A stretch of DNA of 64,000 bases. It comes from Piscirickettsiaceae bacterium CG07_land_8_20_14_0_80_44_28. GTDB lineage: Bacteria; Pseudomonadota; Gammaproteobacteria; Thiomicrospirales; Thiomicrospiraceae. This document shows positions 24,270-32,812 of this stretch, piece after piece. The stretch lies in the NCBI GenBank assembly GCA_002779995.1, contig PEWX01000092.1, forward strand, positions 1 to 64,000. The letters run 5' to 3'. The notes below the pieces were generated by a model. The model made no database searches and was not told the DNA's origin. It was given only the letters and a program-made list of their open reading frames with translations. The stretch's first letter is position 1, and each line of letters begins with the position of its first letter. A program made the translations under genes and the position numbers.

Positions 24270-24401
24270 TTACTTGTCATCGCCTTCAAGTCCATTCATA
24301 CCTTTAAAGGCCTTTAAACCGAAGCCAATAATTGTTACTACAGCGAATACTACACATAATATAACGCCATAAAACACCCAATCATTATTTAATTCATTCA
24401 T
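24270..24401 (-). CDS. Small membrane protein (43 residues) in the cbb3 oxidase cluster
   Basis: Not in the ORF track. An ATG at 24401 preceded by AAGGAG (about 24408-24413) opens 43 codons ending in TAA at 24270. The product starts MNELNNDWVFYG, has one long membrane helix (VILCVVFAVVTIIGFGL) and ends in a charged tail EGDDK. It sits between ccoP and a strong terminator. Translation is likely from the ribosome site and the coding-like composition. I do not recognise the family; by place and size it may be an extra oxidase subunit or assembly factor comparable to CcoM or CcoQ, which is inference. A 16-bp palindrome, TTTAAAGGCCTTTAAA, lies in it at 24303-24318. Confidence 0.75.
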   Translation of the reverse strand: MNELNNDWVFYGVILCVVFAVVTIIGFGLKAFKGMNGLEGDDK

Positions 24402-24467
24402 TTTGAACTCCTTAACTTAAAAATTTTGTTTCGACTGACCATATTCAAGCCAGCCTAACAATAAGTG

Positions 24468-25367
24468 TTATTGACCACCACCTAAAGAGTGAACATAAAC
24501 CGCTAAACGCTTAATGTTAACATCTGCATTCGGTAAACGATCTTTAAAAGATGGCATAATCGCAACACGAGTATTAGCCGTTGTTTCACCATTCTTCTTA
24601 ACGTTCACACCATTAGTAATGGTTTTGATAATTTCATCACGATCACCACTAAAACGCCAAATGCCGTCGGTTAAGTTTGCTGCTCCCGCAGGGGCTAATG
24701 GCTTACCGGCAGGACCATGGCAAGCCACACACATACCTTTAGCAAAAACACCTTTACCCGCTGCAACCGCTGCATCGTCAGCACGACCTTCACTCAAAGC
24801 AATGACATAATCTGTAACTTGACTAATTTCTTCATCAGAAAGATTACCCATCATTCCTCGCGCCGGCATATTACCTTGACGACCATTTGTAATGGTTGTT
24901 TTGATTTGAGATACCTTTCCGCCCCACAACCAATCATCATCAGCCAATACCGGGAAGTTAGGATTCCCCTGCCCCCCTGAACCATGGCAGGCCGCACAAT
25001 AATCACCAAATAATACTTTTGATGTCTTAACCGCATAAGTTTTAAGCTCATCATTCTGTAGAATTTCTTCAACAGATAGTGCTGCTAACTGCTCTTCCTG
25101 GCCAGAAAACTTCTTTTCCCGCCAATCTTTTAGAATATTATAGTCTTCATGATACTCTTCAATTGCAGTCCAACCCGCCACCCCTTTAGTATAAGAGTTA
25201 GGGAGTGGAATGGTTGGATAATACAATGTATAAAATACGATCATGATAAAACCAGCGTAAAAAGACAGCATCCACCAAAGTGGTGGTGGGTTATCTAATT
25301 CACGTAAGTCTTCATCCCAAATATGCCCAGTATTCCCTTCATCAGGCCAAGGATTGTTATGTGCCAT
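24468..25367 (-). CDS. ccoP: Cytochrome c oxidase cbb3-type, diheme subunit CcoP
   Basis: Membrane-anchored c-type cytochrome that brings electrons to CcoN. The N-terminus HIWDEDLRELDNPPPLWW followed by one membrane helix is typical of CcoP. Two heme c sites are visible: CAACHGSGGQG and CVACHGPAGKP, each with a later methionine ligand region (GNMPARGMMGNLSDEE; VAIMPSFKDRL). 299 residues is normal. AGGAG lies upstream of the ATG. It is the third structural gene after ccoN and ccoO, with ccoQ between. Confidence 0.96.
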   Translation of the reverse strand: MAHNNPWPDEGNTGHIWDEDLRELDNPPPLWWMLSFYAGFIMIVFYTLYYPTIPLPNSYTKGVAGWTAIEEYHEDYNILKDWREKKFSGQEEQLAALSVEEILQNDELKTYAVKTSKVLFGDYCAACHGSGGQGNPNFPVLADDDWLWGGKVSQIKTTITNGRQGNMPARGMMGNLSDEEISQVTDYVIALSEGRADDAAVAAGKGVFAKGMCVACHGPAGKPLAPAGAANLTDGIWRFSGDRDEIIKTITNGVNVKKNGETTANTRVAIMPSFKDRLPNADVNIKRLAVYVHSLGGGQ

Positions 25368-25486
25368 AGGTTATTCTCCTCAGAATAAATTATCTTTCGT
25401 ATTCATTCAAATCGTTGTTAATGCTTTGACAGACTTGCACTAAAATCAAATCATTTTAAGCCGTTAATTTTCATCGAAATGAACAA

Positions 25487-25669
25487 TTATTCATCTTCAA
25501 GTATTTTGTATTTTTGATCTTCAAGCTGTTTTTTTTTGCTAGGCCACAGTGCCCAAACAAAAGCAACAAACATCCCCAAAAATACCGCTACCGTAATCGT
25601 CAGACCTAACCAGTCTGACGTGGTCATTGCTGACCAGTCAGTTGTAAAATAGTTTTGAATCTTACTCAC
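25487..25669 (-). CDS. ccoQ: CcoQ-like small subunit of cbb3 oxidase
   Basis: Small protein with one membrane helix ([23 protein letters not shown]) and a charged tail [16 protein letters not shown], located between ccoO and ccoP, which is the place and shape of CcoQ. The start is uncertain. The track uses a TTG at 25690; a GTG at 25669 overlaps the ccoO stop (GTGAGTAA) and gives 60 residues; an ATG at 25627 would give 46. None has a strong ribosome site, so translation may be coupled to ccoO. CcoQ stabilises the complex. Confidence 0.8.
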   Translation of the reverse strand: MSKIQNYFTTDWSAMTTSDWLGLTITVAVFLGMFVAFVWALWPSKKKQLEDQKYKILEDE

Positions 25670-26486
25670 GATAAACTTTACTGTCGTCAAGCGTTACCAT
25701 GGTGCCTAACACTTGAAGATAAGCAATGACCGCATCCATTTCGGTATAACCCTCAATGGCTGCATCTGCATTTTCAATTTCTTCATCAGTGTATGGCACA
25801 CCTAATTTTCTCATCACAGTTAAGCGTTTATTCATATCTCGCTTAGTTCCAAAGAAACTTTTGGAAATAGCATTTTCCGCTAACCATGGATAAGCAGGCA
25901 TAACCGACTCAGGTACAACATTTTGTGGACGCATTAAATGCATTACGTGCCAAACATCCGAGTATTTACCCCCTACGCGCGCTAAATCAGGCCCGGTCCT
26001 TTTTGAGCCCCATTGCATTGGGTGATCATACATGGATTCTGTTGCCAGTGAGAAATGGCCATAACGCTCACGCTCATCACGGAAAGGACGAATCATTTGC
26101 GAGTGACAAATATAACAACCTTCACGAAGGAAAATATCACGACCCGCTAATTCAAGCGGGGTATAAGGACGAACCCCATCTCCCGCTTTCCAATCAGCGA
26201 CCCCCCAATTGCCATGTGAATCTTGCTTATAAAGCGCTTTATCAGAAACTAATTTGCCATTTGCATCTTGAGTAAAGGTGCGCTCCCAAACGAGTTCCGG
26301 AAATTTTTCATTCTTTACATTTCCATATTCATCGGTTTTTTCTGTGTAATCCATTGCTTCTTGAATATAAAACAGTGGCACAACTTCAACAATCCCACCA
26401 ATTGATACTAGCAGAGCCGCGAACATAAAAAAACCAAAGATGTTTTGTTCTATTCTATCTTCAAAATTTTTCGGTCTAGTTGCCAT
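25662..26486 (-). CDS. ccoO: Cytochrome c oxidase cbb3-type, monoheme subunit CcoO
   Basis: Periplasmic c-type cytochrome anchored by one helix (about residues 18-42). The heme site is [23 protein letters not shown]; further CcoO hallmarks are [43 protein letters not shown] and [13 protein letters not shown]. The track ORF begins eight codons earlier, but the ATG at 26486 (MATRPKNF) follows GAGGAG, giving 274 residues. It lies 84 bases after ccoN and overlaps the likely start of ccoQ. Confidence 0.96.
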   Translation of the reverse strand: MATRPKNFEDRIEQNIFGFFMFAALLVSIGGIVEVVPLFYIQEAMDYTEKTDEYGNVKNEKFPELVWERTFTQDANGKLVSDKALYKQDSHGNWGVADWKAGDGVRPYTPLELAGRDIFLREGCYICHSQMIRPFRDERERYGHFSLATESMYDHPMQWGSKRTGPDLARVGGKYSDVWHVMHLMRPQNVVPESVMPAYPWLAENAISKSFFGTKRDMNKRLTVMRKLGVPYTDEEIENADAAIEGYTEMDAVIAYLQVLGTMVTLDDSKVYRE

Positions 26487-26570
26487 GAATTTATTACTCC
26501 TCAAACTCATATTTTCTATTTTAGAGCGATTAAAAGGTTTAATCGCCCATGCGGTGACGGTATAACGGGG

Positions 26571-28001
26571 TTAAGCGTTTGCTGTTGCCGCTGATTCTTG
26601 TCTTGCGTTTGCTGTACGTATTGTCATCACAACGTTATACAACATAACCGCTGCACCAGAGAAGAATAAGAAACCACCAACGGCTCTCATTACATAATAT
26701 GGATGCATTGCGGCGACCGATTCAACAAATGAATATGCCAAAGTTCCATACTCATCATAGGCACGCCACATAAGACCTTGCATAATCCCGGATACCCACA
26801 TTGCAACGACGTAGAATACGGTCCCAATAGTTGCTAACCAGAAATGGAAATTAATTAGCTTCATTGAATACATCTCAGTATCCCAAAGCTTCATAACCAT
26901 ATGGTAAAGCGCACCGATAGAAACCATTGCAACCCAACCTAATGCACCTGAATGCACATGACCGACGGTCCAGTCAGTATAGTGCGACAAAGCATTAACG
27001 GTTTTCGCAGCCATCACCGGCCCTTCAAACGTAGACATCGCATAGAAAGCCAAAGAAATAATCAAGAAACGTAGGATGTAGTCTGTACGTAATCTATCCC
27101 AGGCGCCAGACAAGGTTAGCATCCCGTTTAACGCCCCCCCCCAAGAAGGGATAATCATCGCAAGAGAAATAACTGCACCAAGCGAACCTGTCCAATCCGG
27201 TAAAGCCGTATATTGAAGATGGTGAGCCCCAAGCCAAACATAACCGAATGACAATGCCCAGAAATGGATAACCGACAAACGATAAGAATAGATTGGACGC
27301 TGTGATTGCTTAGGAACGAAGTAATACATAATCCCCAAGAAACCGGCTGTCAGAAAGAAACCAACCGCATTATGCCCCCACCACCATTGAATCATGGCAT
27401 CTTGAACACCAGAAAACAATGAATATGAACGGAACAACGAAACCGGAAGCGCTAAACCATTTACCACATAAAGATATGTGATCATAATCATCATACTGAT
27501 GAAGAACCAGTTCGCAACATAAACGTTTGGATGGGTTTCTTTATCACGAGAAGCGATGGTCATCACAAAGTTCAGCGTATAGAGCGTCCAAACAAAAGCA
27601 ATGGCAATCGCTAGAGGCCACTCTTGCTCGTGATACTCCTTACCAGTCGTCATACCTAATGAAATAGTGACGACAGTGGCTAACAAACCAATTGTAAATA
27701 GAATCGCTGTCAACCAAGCCATTCCATTACTCCATAAGCGCACACCGTTTGTTCTTTGAACAATATAAAAGGCTGTCGCCATTAACGTCATACCACCAAA
27801 GGCAAAAATAACCGTATTGGTATGCATAACACGCAATCTTGCAAACGTAATCTCTGCAATATCTAAATTTAACGCTGGCCAAGCTAACTCTGATGCTGCG
27901 TAAGTCCCTAAAAAGGTCCCTAACACCAGAAATGTAACCGCACCAACAGTTAAGTACTTCACCACACCATTATCATATTGTGGTTTTACTGTAGTATCCA
28001 T
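26571..28001 (-). CDS. ccoN: Cytochrome c oxidase cbb3-type, catalytic subunit CcoN
   Basis: Heme-copper oxidase subunit I of the high-affinity cbb3 enzyme, reducing oxygen at low tension. About 12 membrane helices are evident. Seen: RLRVMHTNTVIFAFGGM with a heme-ligand histidine, WWWGHNAVGFFLTAGFLGIMYYFVPK (copper-site histidine region), HFWALSFGYVWLGAHHLQYTALPDW, and DWTVGHVHSGALGWVAM near the end. The track start lies 12 codons upstream; ATG 28001 (MDTTVKPQ) follows GAGGGGGA, giving 476 residues. A 9-base homopolymer (27134-27142) codes for Trp-Gly-Gly-Ala. An FNR-like box lies upstream. Confidence 0.97.
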   Translation of the reverse strand: MDTTVKPQYDNGVVKYLTVGAVTFLVLGTFLGTYAASELAWPALNLDIAEITFARLRVMHTNTVIFAFGGMTLMATAFYIVQRTNGVRLWSNGMAWLTAILFTIGLLATVVTISLGMTTGKEYHEQEWPLAIAIAFVWTLYTLNFVMTIASRDKETHPNVYVANWFFISMMIMITYLYVVNGLALPVSLFRSYSLFSGVQDAMIQWWWGHNAVGFFLTAGFLGIMYYFVPKQSQRPIYSYRLSVIHFWALSFGYVWLGAHHLQYTALPDWTGSLGAVISLAMIIPSWGGALNGMLTLSGAWDRLRTDYILRFLIISLAFYAMSTFEGPVMAAKTVNALSHYTDWTVGHVHSGALGWVAMVSIGALYHMVMKLWDTEMYSMKLINFHFWLATIGTVFYVVAMWVSGIMQGLMWRAYDEYGTLAYSFVESVAAMHPYYVMRAVGGFLFFSGAAVMLYNVVMTIRTANARQESAATANA

Positions 28002-28136
28002 TAGCTGGAATCCCCCTCTTATTTTCAAATTAATCAACTCTTACTCTCAAATAACCACTTAAGATTAAAAGCCGGTACCTCATGGCGCATTATAAAAGGC
28101 TCTTACAACACCAACCAGCTTATCCCGCATTAAAAC

Positions 28137-28150
28137 TTAATTTAAATCAA
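28137..28150. promoter_or_regulatory. FNR/ANR-type box upstream of ccoN
   Basis: TTAATTTAAATCAA matches the FNR consensus TTGAT-N4-ATCAA at 9 of 10 defined positions (one half is TTAAT). It lies 136 bases upstream of the ccoN start, inside the divergent gap. FNR/ANR control of cbb3 oxidase under low oxygen is well known, which makes the site plausible, but I see no strong -10 at the expected distance. Confidence 0.5.
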
Positions 28151-28240
28151 TAAATAATTCAAATTAGCTTTATGGTTACCCGTCAAGTAAGACGAATATC
28201 AAAGTAATCAGGGGAATTATCGCAAAAAACAACTTTGGTT

Positions 28241-28270
28241 TTGACTTTCCACTACAAATTTTTTTTATAG
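28241..28270 (+). promoter_or_regulatory. Sigma70-type promoter candidate for the his genes
   Basis: TTGACT (28241-28246), an 18-base spacer and TTATAG (28265-28270), 120 bases upstream of the hisB start. The -35 is near consensus; the -10 is fair. Confidence 0.5.
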
Positions 28271-28389
28271 TCTCCATTAGGTATAACTAATCAGGACAAT
28301 TAATGGCAGATTTAACCCCCCCATTCAATTTTAAAAAACGATATAATAATTGCCTTTTTAAACAATTCCCCATGTCAAAGAGAGCGATT

Positions 28390-28977
28390 ATGCGTAAAGC
28401 CAGTGTCCAGCGAAATACACTTGAAACTCAAATCCAACTGACGGTTAATTTAGATGGCACCGGAACCAGCGAATTATCAACCGGCGTGCCCTTCCTGGAT
28501 CACATGCTTGATCAAATTGCTCGGCATGGCTTAATTGACTTGGTTATACATGCTCAGGGTGACAACCACATTGATGACCACCATACTGTAGAAGACATTG
28601 GCATTGCACTCGGCATGGCAATTAAAGAAGCCGTTGGTGATAAAAAAGGGATCAGCCGCTATGGACACGCTTATGTCCCTTTAGATGAAGCGCTTTCTCG
28701 AGTGGTTATTGACTTATCGGGGCGCCCCGGTTTAACGTTCAAGGCTGATTTTACGCGCGCAGCCATCGGTCGATTTGATACTGAGTTGGTGGCTGAGTTT
28801 TTCCGGGGCTTTGTCAATCATGCTCAGGTAACGCTTCACATTGACTGTCTCCGCGGGGAAAATGCTCACCACCAAACAGAAACCATTTTTAAAGCCTTTG
28901 GACGTGCAATTCGTATTGCATTAACACCCGACCCTAGAATGTTGGATCAACTGCCATCAACCAAAGGAGCGCTTTAG
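28390..28977 (+). CDS. hisB: Imidazoleglycerol-phosphate dehydratase
   Basis: Step 6 of histidine synthesis, a manganese enzyme. Signatures: [37 protein letters not shown] (metal-binding histidines) and a second metal-binding set in [19 protein letters not shown]. It is monofunctional: there is no histidinol-phosphatase half. The track ORF starts at 28303, but family proteins begin MRKASVxRNTxET; the ATG at 28390, with AAAGAGAG upstream, fits and gives 195 residues. It heads hisB-hisH-hisA-hisF-hisE. Confidence 0.96.
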   Translation: MRKASVQRNTLETQIQLTVNLDGTGTSELSTGVPFLDHMLDQIARHGLIDLVIHAQGDNHIDDHHTVEDIGIALGMAIKEAVGDKKGISRYGHAYVPLDEALSRVVIDLSGRPGLTFKADFTRAAIGRFDTELVAEFFRGFVNHAQVTLHIDCLRGENAHHQTETIFKAFGRAIRIALTPDPRMLDQLPSTKGAL

Positions 28978-28980
28978 TTT

Positions 28981-29622
28981 ATGGCGGATCAAAAACTGAT
29001 CACTGTTGTTGATTATGGAATGGGAAACTTACGTTCAGTTGCCAAAGCGGCAGAACACGTTGCTGCACCCAACACGCGAATCTGTATTAGCCAAAAACTG
29101 CAAGATATTGAAGATGCAGATGCGGTTATTTTCCCCGGGCAAGGTGCAGCTAAGGCTTGCATGCAAGCCTTGCAAACCAGCGGCATTGATCATGCGATCT
29201 TAAAATCCGCAGCTGAGAAGCCATTCTTAGGCATCTGCATGGGACTTCAAGTGTTAATGACGGCTAGCGAAGAAAACCAGGGCGTGAATTGTCTTAATCT
29301 ATATAAAGGGCATGCTAAGGCTTTTGATTTAGCCGATTTCCCTAAGTTAAAAATCCCACACATGGGTTGGAATCAGATTCATCAAACTCAGGATCACCCG
29401 CTTTGGCATCAAATTCCCCAAGACAGTCGCTTTTATTTTGTTCACAGCTATTATGTCGCGCCAAACGATAGGTCGATTATTGCGGGCACCAGCAGACATG
29501 GTATCACTTTCACCTCTGCTATCGCTCATAACAACCTATTTGCGATTCAGGCACACCCTGAAAAAAGTTCGGCGGCAGGCTTACAGCTTTTTAAAAACTT
29601 TCTGCATTGGAACCCACAATAA
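28981..29622 (+). CDS. hisH: Imidazole glycerol phosphate synthase, glutaminase subunit
   Basis: Class I glutamine amidotransferase that delivers ammonia to HisF. Seen: VVDYGMGNLRSVAKA at the N-terminus, the oxyanion strand FPGQGAAKACM, the nucleophile elbow GICMGLQVLM (Cys about residue 81) and the His-Glu pair in AIQAHPEKSSAAGLQLFKNF. 213 residues is normal. It lies three bases after the hisB stop and ten before hisA. Confidence 0.97.
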   Translation: MADQKLITVVDYGMGNLRSVAKAAEHVAAPNTRICISQKLQDIEDADAVIFPGQGAAKACMQALQTSGIDHAILKSAAEKPFLGICMGLQVLMTASEENQGVNCLNLYKGHAKAFDLADFPKLKIPHMGWNQIHQTQDHPLWHQIPQDSRFYFVHSYYVAPNDRSIIAGTSRHGITFTSAIAHNNLFAIQAHPEKSSAAGLQLFKNFLHWNPQ

Positions 29623-29631
29623 AGGAACCCC

Positions 29632-30384
29632 ATGTTACTGATTCCTGCTATAGATTTAAAAGATGGAAACTGCGTTCGCTTACGTCAAGGACTCATGGAA
29701 GATGCCACCGTATTTTCCGGTGACATCGTTGCCATGGCAAAACGCTGGGTTGATGAAGGCGCAAGACGTCTGCATATGGTTGATCTAAACGGCGCTTTTG
29801 CAGGTAAACCCATCAATGCTCAAGCCGTCTACCAAGTGCGGGAAGCGTTTCCAGAGTTACCTATTCAAATTGGCGGTGGTATTCGTGACCTGGAAACCAT
29901 TGACGCCTATTTAAGTGCCGGTGTTAGCTATTGCATTATTGGCACCCAAGCCGTTCACCATCCCGAATTTGTCACCGAAGCCTGTAAAGCCTTTCCGGGG
30001 CATATTATCGTGGGGCTCGACGCCAAACAAGGCATGGTTGCCATTAATGGCTGGGCGGAAGTAACAAACTATCAAGTTGCTGAACTGGGAAAACAATTTG
30101 AAAATGATGGCGTTGAAGCCATTATTTATACGGATATTGGTCGCGACGGCATGATGCAAGGCGTCAATATCGAAGCGACCCAAGCATTGGCGAAAGCACT
30201 CAATATTCCCATTATTGCCTCGGGCGGGATTACCGACCTCGAAGACATTAAAGCCTTATCTAAGATTGAAGCGGATGGTGTCACTGCGGCCATTACCGGT
30301 AGAGCCATCTATGAAGGCACCCTCGATTTCAAAATGGGTCAAGCCCTTTCAGACCAACTTTCTCAACCATTAAAGGCGCAATAA
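29632..30384 (+). CDS. hisA: Phosphoribosylformimino-5-aminoimidazole carboxamide ribotide isomerase
   Basis: TIM-barrel isomerase of histidine synthesis. Seen: [19 protein letters not shown] with the catalytic aspartate, [45 protein letters not shown] with the second aspartate, and [16 protein letters not shown]. 250 residues is typical. AAAGGAAC precedes the ATG. HisF begins directly after its stop codon, so the two are translationally coupled. Confidence 0.97.
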   Translation: MLLIPAIDLKDGNCVRLRQGLMEDATVFSGDIVAMAKRWVDEGARRLHMVDLNGAFAGKPINAQAVYQVREAFPELPIQIGGGIRDLETIDAYLSAGVSYCIIGTQAVHHPEFVTEACKAFPGHIIVGLDAKQGMVAINGWAEVTNYQVAELGKQFENDGVEAIIYTDIGRDGMMQGVNIEATQALAKALNIPIIASGGITDLEDIKALSKIEADGVTAAITGRAIYEGTLDFKMGQALSDQLSQPLKAQ

Positions 30385-31158
30385 ATGAGTTTAGCCAAAC
30401 GCATTATCCCTTGTTTAGATGTTGACAATGGCCGCGTCGTCAAAGGCGTCCAATTTGTTGATATTCGTGATGCCGGTGACCCGGTTGAAGTCGCCAAGCG
30501 TTATGATCAACAAGGTGCGGATGAAATTACTTTTTTAGATATCACCGCAACCGCCCATCAACGCGAAACCCTTGTTCATGTTGTTGAAGAAGTTGCCAAC
30601 CAAGTCTTTATCCCCTTAACCGTGGGAGGAGGGATTCGCTCACTTGACGATGTTCGAACCATGCTCAATGCGGGTGCGGATAAAGTGGCTATCAATTCTG
30701 CCGCTATTTTCAATCCCGGATTTGTCAAAGGCGCCTGTGATACTTTTGGTTCTCAATGTATCGTTATCGCTATTGATGCTAAAAAAGTTAATACAGCAGA
30801 CGGATCCGATAAATGGGAAATTTTCACGCATGGCGGCCGAAAAGAAACCGGTATCGACGCTATCGAGTGGGCAAAAAAAATGCAAGCGCTGGGTGCGGGC
30901 GAACTGCTGGTGACCAGCATGGATAAAGATGGTACAAAAAGTGGATTCGACCTGCCCTTAACCCGCGCAATCGCTGACAGCGTTTCGATTCCCGTCATTG
31001 CCTCCGGCGGGGTTGGTACACTGGAAGATCTTTGTGACGGCATTACTGAAGGCCACGCCGAAGCCGTGCTAGCCGCCAGTATTTTTCATTTTGGCGAACA
31101 CTCCGTTATCGAGGCCAAACAAACCATGCAACAACAAGGCATCGAGGTACGACTATGA
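30385..31158 (+). CDS. hisF: Imidazole glycerol phosphate synthase, cyclase subunit
   Basis: TIM-barrel synthase partner of HisH. Seen: [19 protein letters not shown] with the catalytic aspartate, [58 protein letters not shown] with the second aspartate, and [15 protein letters not shown]. 257 residues is normal. The ATG follows the hisA stop with no gap, and the stop overlaps the hisE start by four bases. Confidence 0.97.
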   Translation: MSLAKRIIPCLDVDNGRVVKGVQFVDIRDAGDPVEVAKRYDQQGADEITFLDITATAHQRETLVHVVEEVANQVFIPLTVGGGIRSLDDVRTMLNAGADKVAINSAAIFNPGFVKGACDTFGSQCIVIAIDAKKVNTADGSDKWEIFTHGGRKETGIDAIEWAKKMQALGAGELLVTSMDKDGTKSGFDLPLTRAIADSVSIPVIASGGVGTLEDLCDGITEGHAEAVLAASIFHFGEHSVIEAKQTMQQQGIEVRL

Positions 31159-31508
31159 GTGGCATTTTATCTCAACTTGACCAAGTTTTAGCGGATCGTA
31201 AAAGCCAATCTCCCCAGGAGTCTTACGTCGCGAGTCTTTATCACAAAGGTCTGGATCAAATTTTAAAAAAAATTGGTGAGGAAGCCACCGAAACGGTTAT
31301 GGCGGCAAAAGATGTTGCCGACCAAGAAGATAAACAAGCCCTAATCTATGAAGTGGCAGACTTGTGGTTCCACACTTTAATCTTATTATCACACCAAGAC
31401 TGTTCTAGCGACGATATACTGACAGAATTACAAAAACGCTTTGGCCTATCCGGCCATGAAGAAAAAGCGAGTCGTTCACAAAACGACTCATCCTCCTTGA
31501 CAAAATAA
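31155..31508 (+). CDS. hisE: Phosphoribosyl-ATP pyrophosphatase
   Basis: Second step of histidine synthesis. Seen: [31 protein letters not shown] and [20 protein letters not shown], the MazG-like helical metal-binding segments with the ExxE and ExxD pairs. 117 residues is normal for the HisE-only form. The start overlaps the hisF stop (ATGA). The hisI cyclohydrolase gene that often stands between hisF and hisE is absent here. Confidence 0.94.
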   Translation: MSGILSQLDQVLADRKSQSPQESYVASLYHKGLDQILKKIGEEATETVMAAKDVADQEDKQALIYEVADLWFHTLILLSHQDCSSDDILTELQKRFGLSGHEEKASRSQNDSSSLTK

Positions 31509-31521
31509 CCGGGAAACAACC

Positions 31522-31842
31522 ATGACCACTGAAAAAAGCATCTTTAGCAAAATTATTGATCGAGAAATTCCGTCTGACATAGTGCATGAAGATGATAAAT
31601 GTATTGTGATTAACGACCTTTATCCCAAGGCCAAAACACACTTATTAATCATCCCCAAAAAACCCATCCGCTCACTGTTTGAGCTTGCGCCGGAAGATAA
31701 AGATCTAATGGGGCATATGATGCTATTGTTACCACAACTGGCACAAGCGCAAGGACTGAAAGGCTTTCAAACGAAAATTCATACCGGCGAATCCGGTGGC
31801 CAAGAAATTTTTCACCTGCACATTCATCTACTGGGTGACTAA
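31522..31842 (+). CDS. HIT-family nucleotide hydrolase/transferase (HinT-like)
   Basis: A 106-residue histidine-triad protein. The family motif appears as GQEIFHLHIHLLGD at the C-terminus, with the catalytic histidine in HLHIH; the N-terminus IFSKIIDREIPSDIVHEDD is also characteristic. HinT-type proteins hydrolyse purine nucleoside phosphoramidates; the physiological role is unclear. It follows hisE by 13 bases and precedes tatABC, as in several proteobacteria. It ends right after the catalytic motif, slightly shorter than many HinT proteins. Confidence 0.92.
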   Translation: MTTEKSIFSKIIDREIPSDIVHEDDKCIVINDLYPKAKTHLLIIPKKPIRSLFELAPEDKDLMGHMMLLLPQLAQAQGLKGFQTKIHTGESGGQEIFHLHIHLLGD

Positions 31843-32009
31843 AAAAATGAGGAAACAGGCCGGCTCGCCTCCCATGACACAAAAAACACTGAGCTTTTTA
31901 AGGGGTTTCACAGACAACACCAATCACTCAATTTATTTTAAATAAAACAAAAGTCTGATATTATTAGCGGTTACTTATTAAAACATACCCTTTCAACTTG
32001 GAGACAAAA

Positions 32010-32261
32010 ATGGGCATTAGCATTTGGCAATTATTAATCATCTTAGCAATCGTATTGGTTCTGTTTGGCGCTAAAAGACTGCGCAATGTCGGCTCTGATT
32101 TAGGCGGCGCCATTAAAGGGTTCAAGAAAGCGGTTTCAGAAGAAGATGACAAAAAAACTGACACCACAACACAAACTCTTGATCAAAAAGAAGGCGATGT
32201 CTTTGACGCTGAAGCTGAAACAAAATCAACGTCTAAATCAGAAACCAAAGATAAAGTTTAA
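32010..32261 (+). CDS. tatA: Sec-independent translocase subunit TatA
   Basis: Pore-forming subunit of the twin-arginine system. One N-terminal helix ([19 protein letters not shown]) is followed by the hinge and amphipathic helix [25 protein letters not shown] and a polar tail. Only the ATG at 32010 matches the family; the TTG used by the track (31998) is four codons upstream. GGAG lies at the right distance. 83 residues is normal. It begins the tatA-tatB-tatC set. Confidence 0.96.
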   Translation: MGISIWQLLIILAIVLVLFGAKRLRNVGSDLGGAIKGFKKAVSEEDDKKTDTTTQTLDQKEGDVFDAEAETKSTSKSETKDKV

Positions 32262-32311
32262 TCTCCTTAAGCTTCCTTGTAACCTGAGTAACCTGAAAAG
32301 GCATTTGCGTC

Positions 32312-32812
32312 ATGTTCGATATTGGTTTTCTAGAGATTATCGTCATCTTAGTCATCACCTTAATGGTCATTGGCCCGGAACGCATGCCTGAAGTCGCCCG
32401 AAAAATGGGTCAATTCATCGGCAAAACCCGGCGATTCATTAATTCAGTTAAAGACAATTCTGAAATCAGTGAAACGGTTCGAGAACTTCAAGACTCGATG
32501 AACCTTGAAGAGGAAAAACACTCTCTCGAGAAAGTCACCGGGGGGTTACAAGAGGATATGAACCAAATTCAACAAGGATTTGAAATTGATCAAACCTTGT
32601 CAAGGCCTTTTGGCCAAGATGAAACCCAGATCAGTGACGGCTCACAATTCAATAAAGCACCGGCGCAGCCCAAACGACCAACGTCGGTATCGAATACTGA
32701 ACAAAACCAACAACCAGACCAAACTGAGACTGAAAAAACGCCAGACAGTGCTGACGATCCTATGAAATCACCGACTCAAACCCCCTCAGCTACGGAAAAA
32801 TCGCCTTCATGA
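32312..32812 (+). CDS. tatB: Sec-independent translocase subunit TatB
   Basis: Receptor partner of TatC. MFDIGFLEIIVILVITLMVIGPERMPEVARKMG shows the TatB helix with its conserved Glu and the GPERMP hinge. A long amphipathic helix follows, then a low-complexity tail rich in Gln, Pro and Thr. 166 residues is usual. The tatC start overlaps its stop (ATGA), so they are coupled. Confidence 0.95.
   Translation: MFDIGFLEIIVILVITLMVIGPERMPEVARKMGQFIGKTRRFINSVKDNSEISETVRELQDSMNLEEEKHSLEKVTGGLQEDMNQIQQGFEIDQTLSRPFGQDETQISDGSQFNKAPAQPKRPTSVSNTEQNQQPDQTETEKTPDSADDPMKSPTQTPSATEKSPS

Larger units (their letters stand above)
28002..28389. other. Divergent non-coding region between ccoN and hisB
   Basis: About 390 bases, AT-rich, with no convincing gene. 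It holds the FNR-like box for ccoN and a sigma70-type promoter pointing to hisB (listed separately). The track extends hisB upstream to 28303, but that extra part does not look like HisB and contains no good ribosome site. Confidence 0.6.

Noticed and set aside
24303-24318. TTTAAAGGCCTTTAAA and other AGGCCT-centred palindromes (also CGGAGGCCTCCG at 10679)
   Set aside because: They share the AGGCCT centre with the iterated 10-mer but not its outer CC/GG bases; too few to call a family and each fits normal codons.
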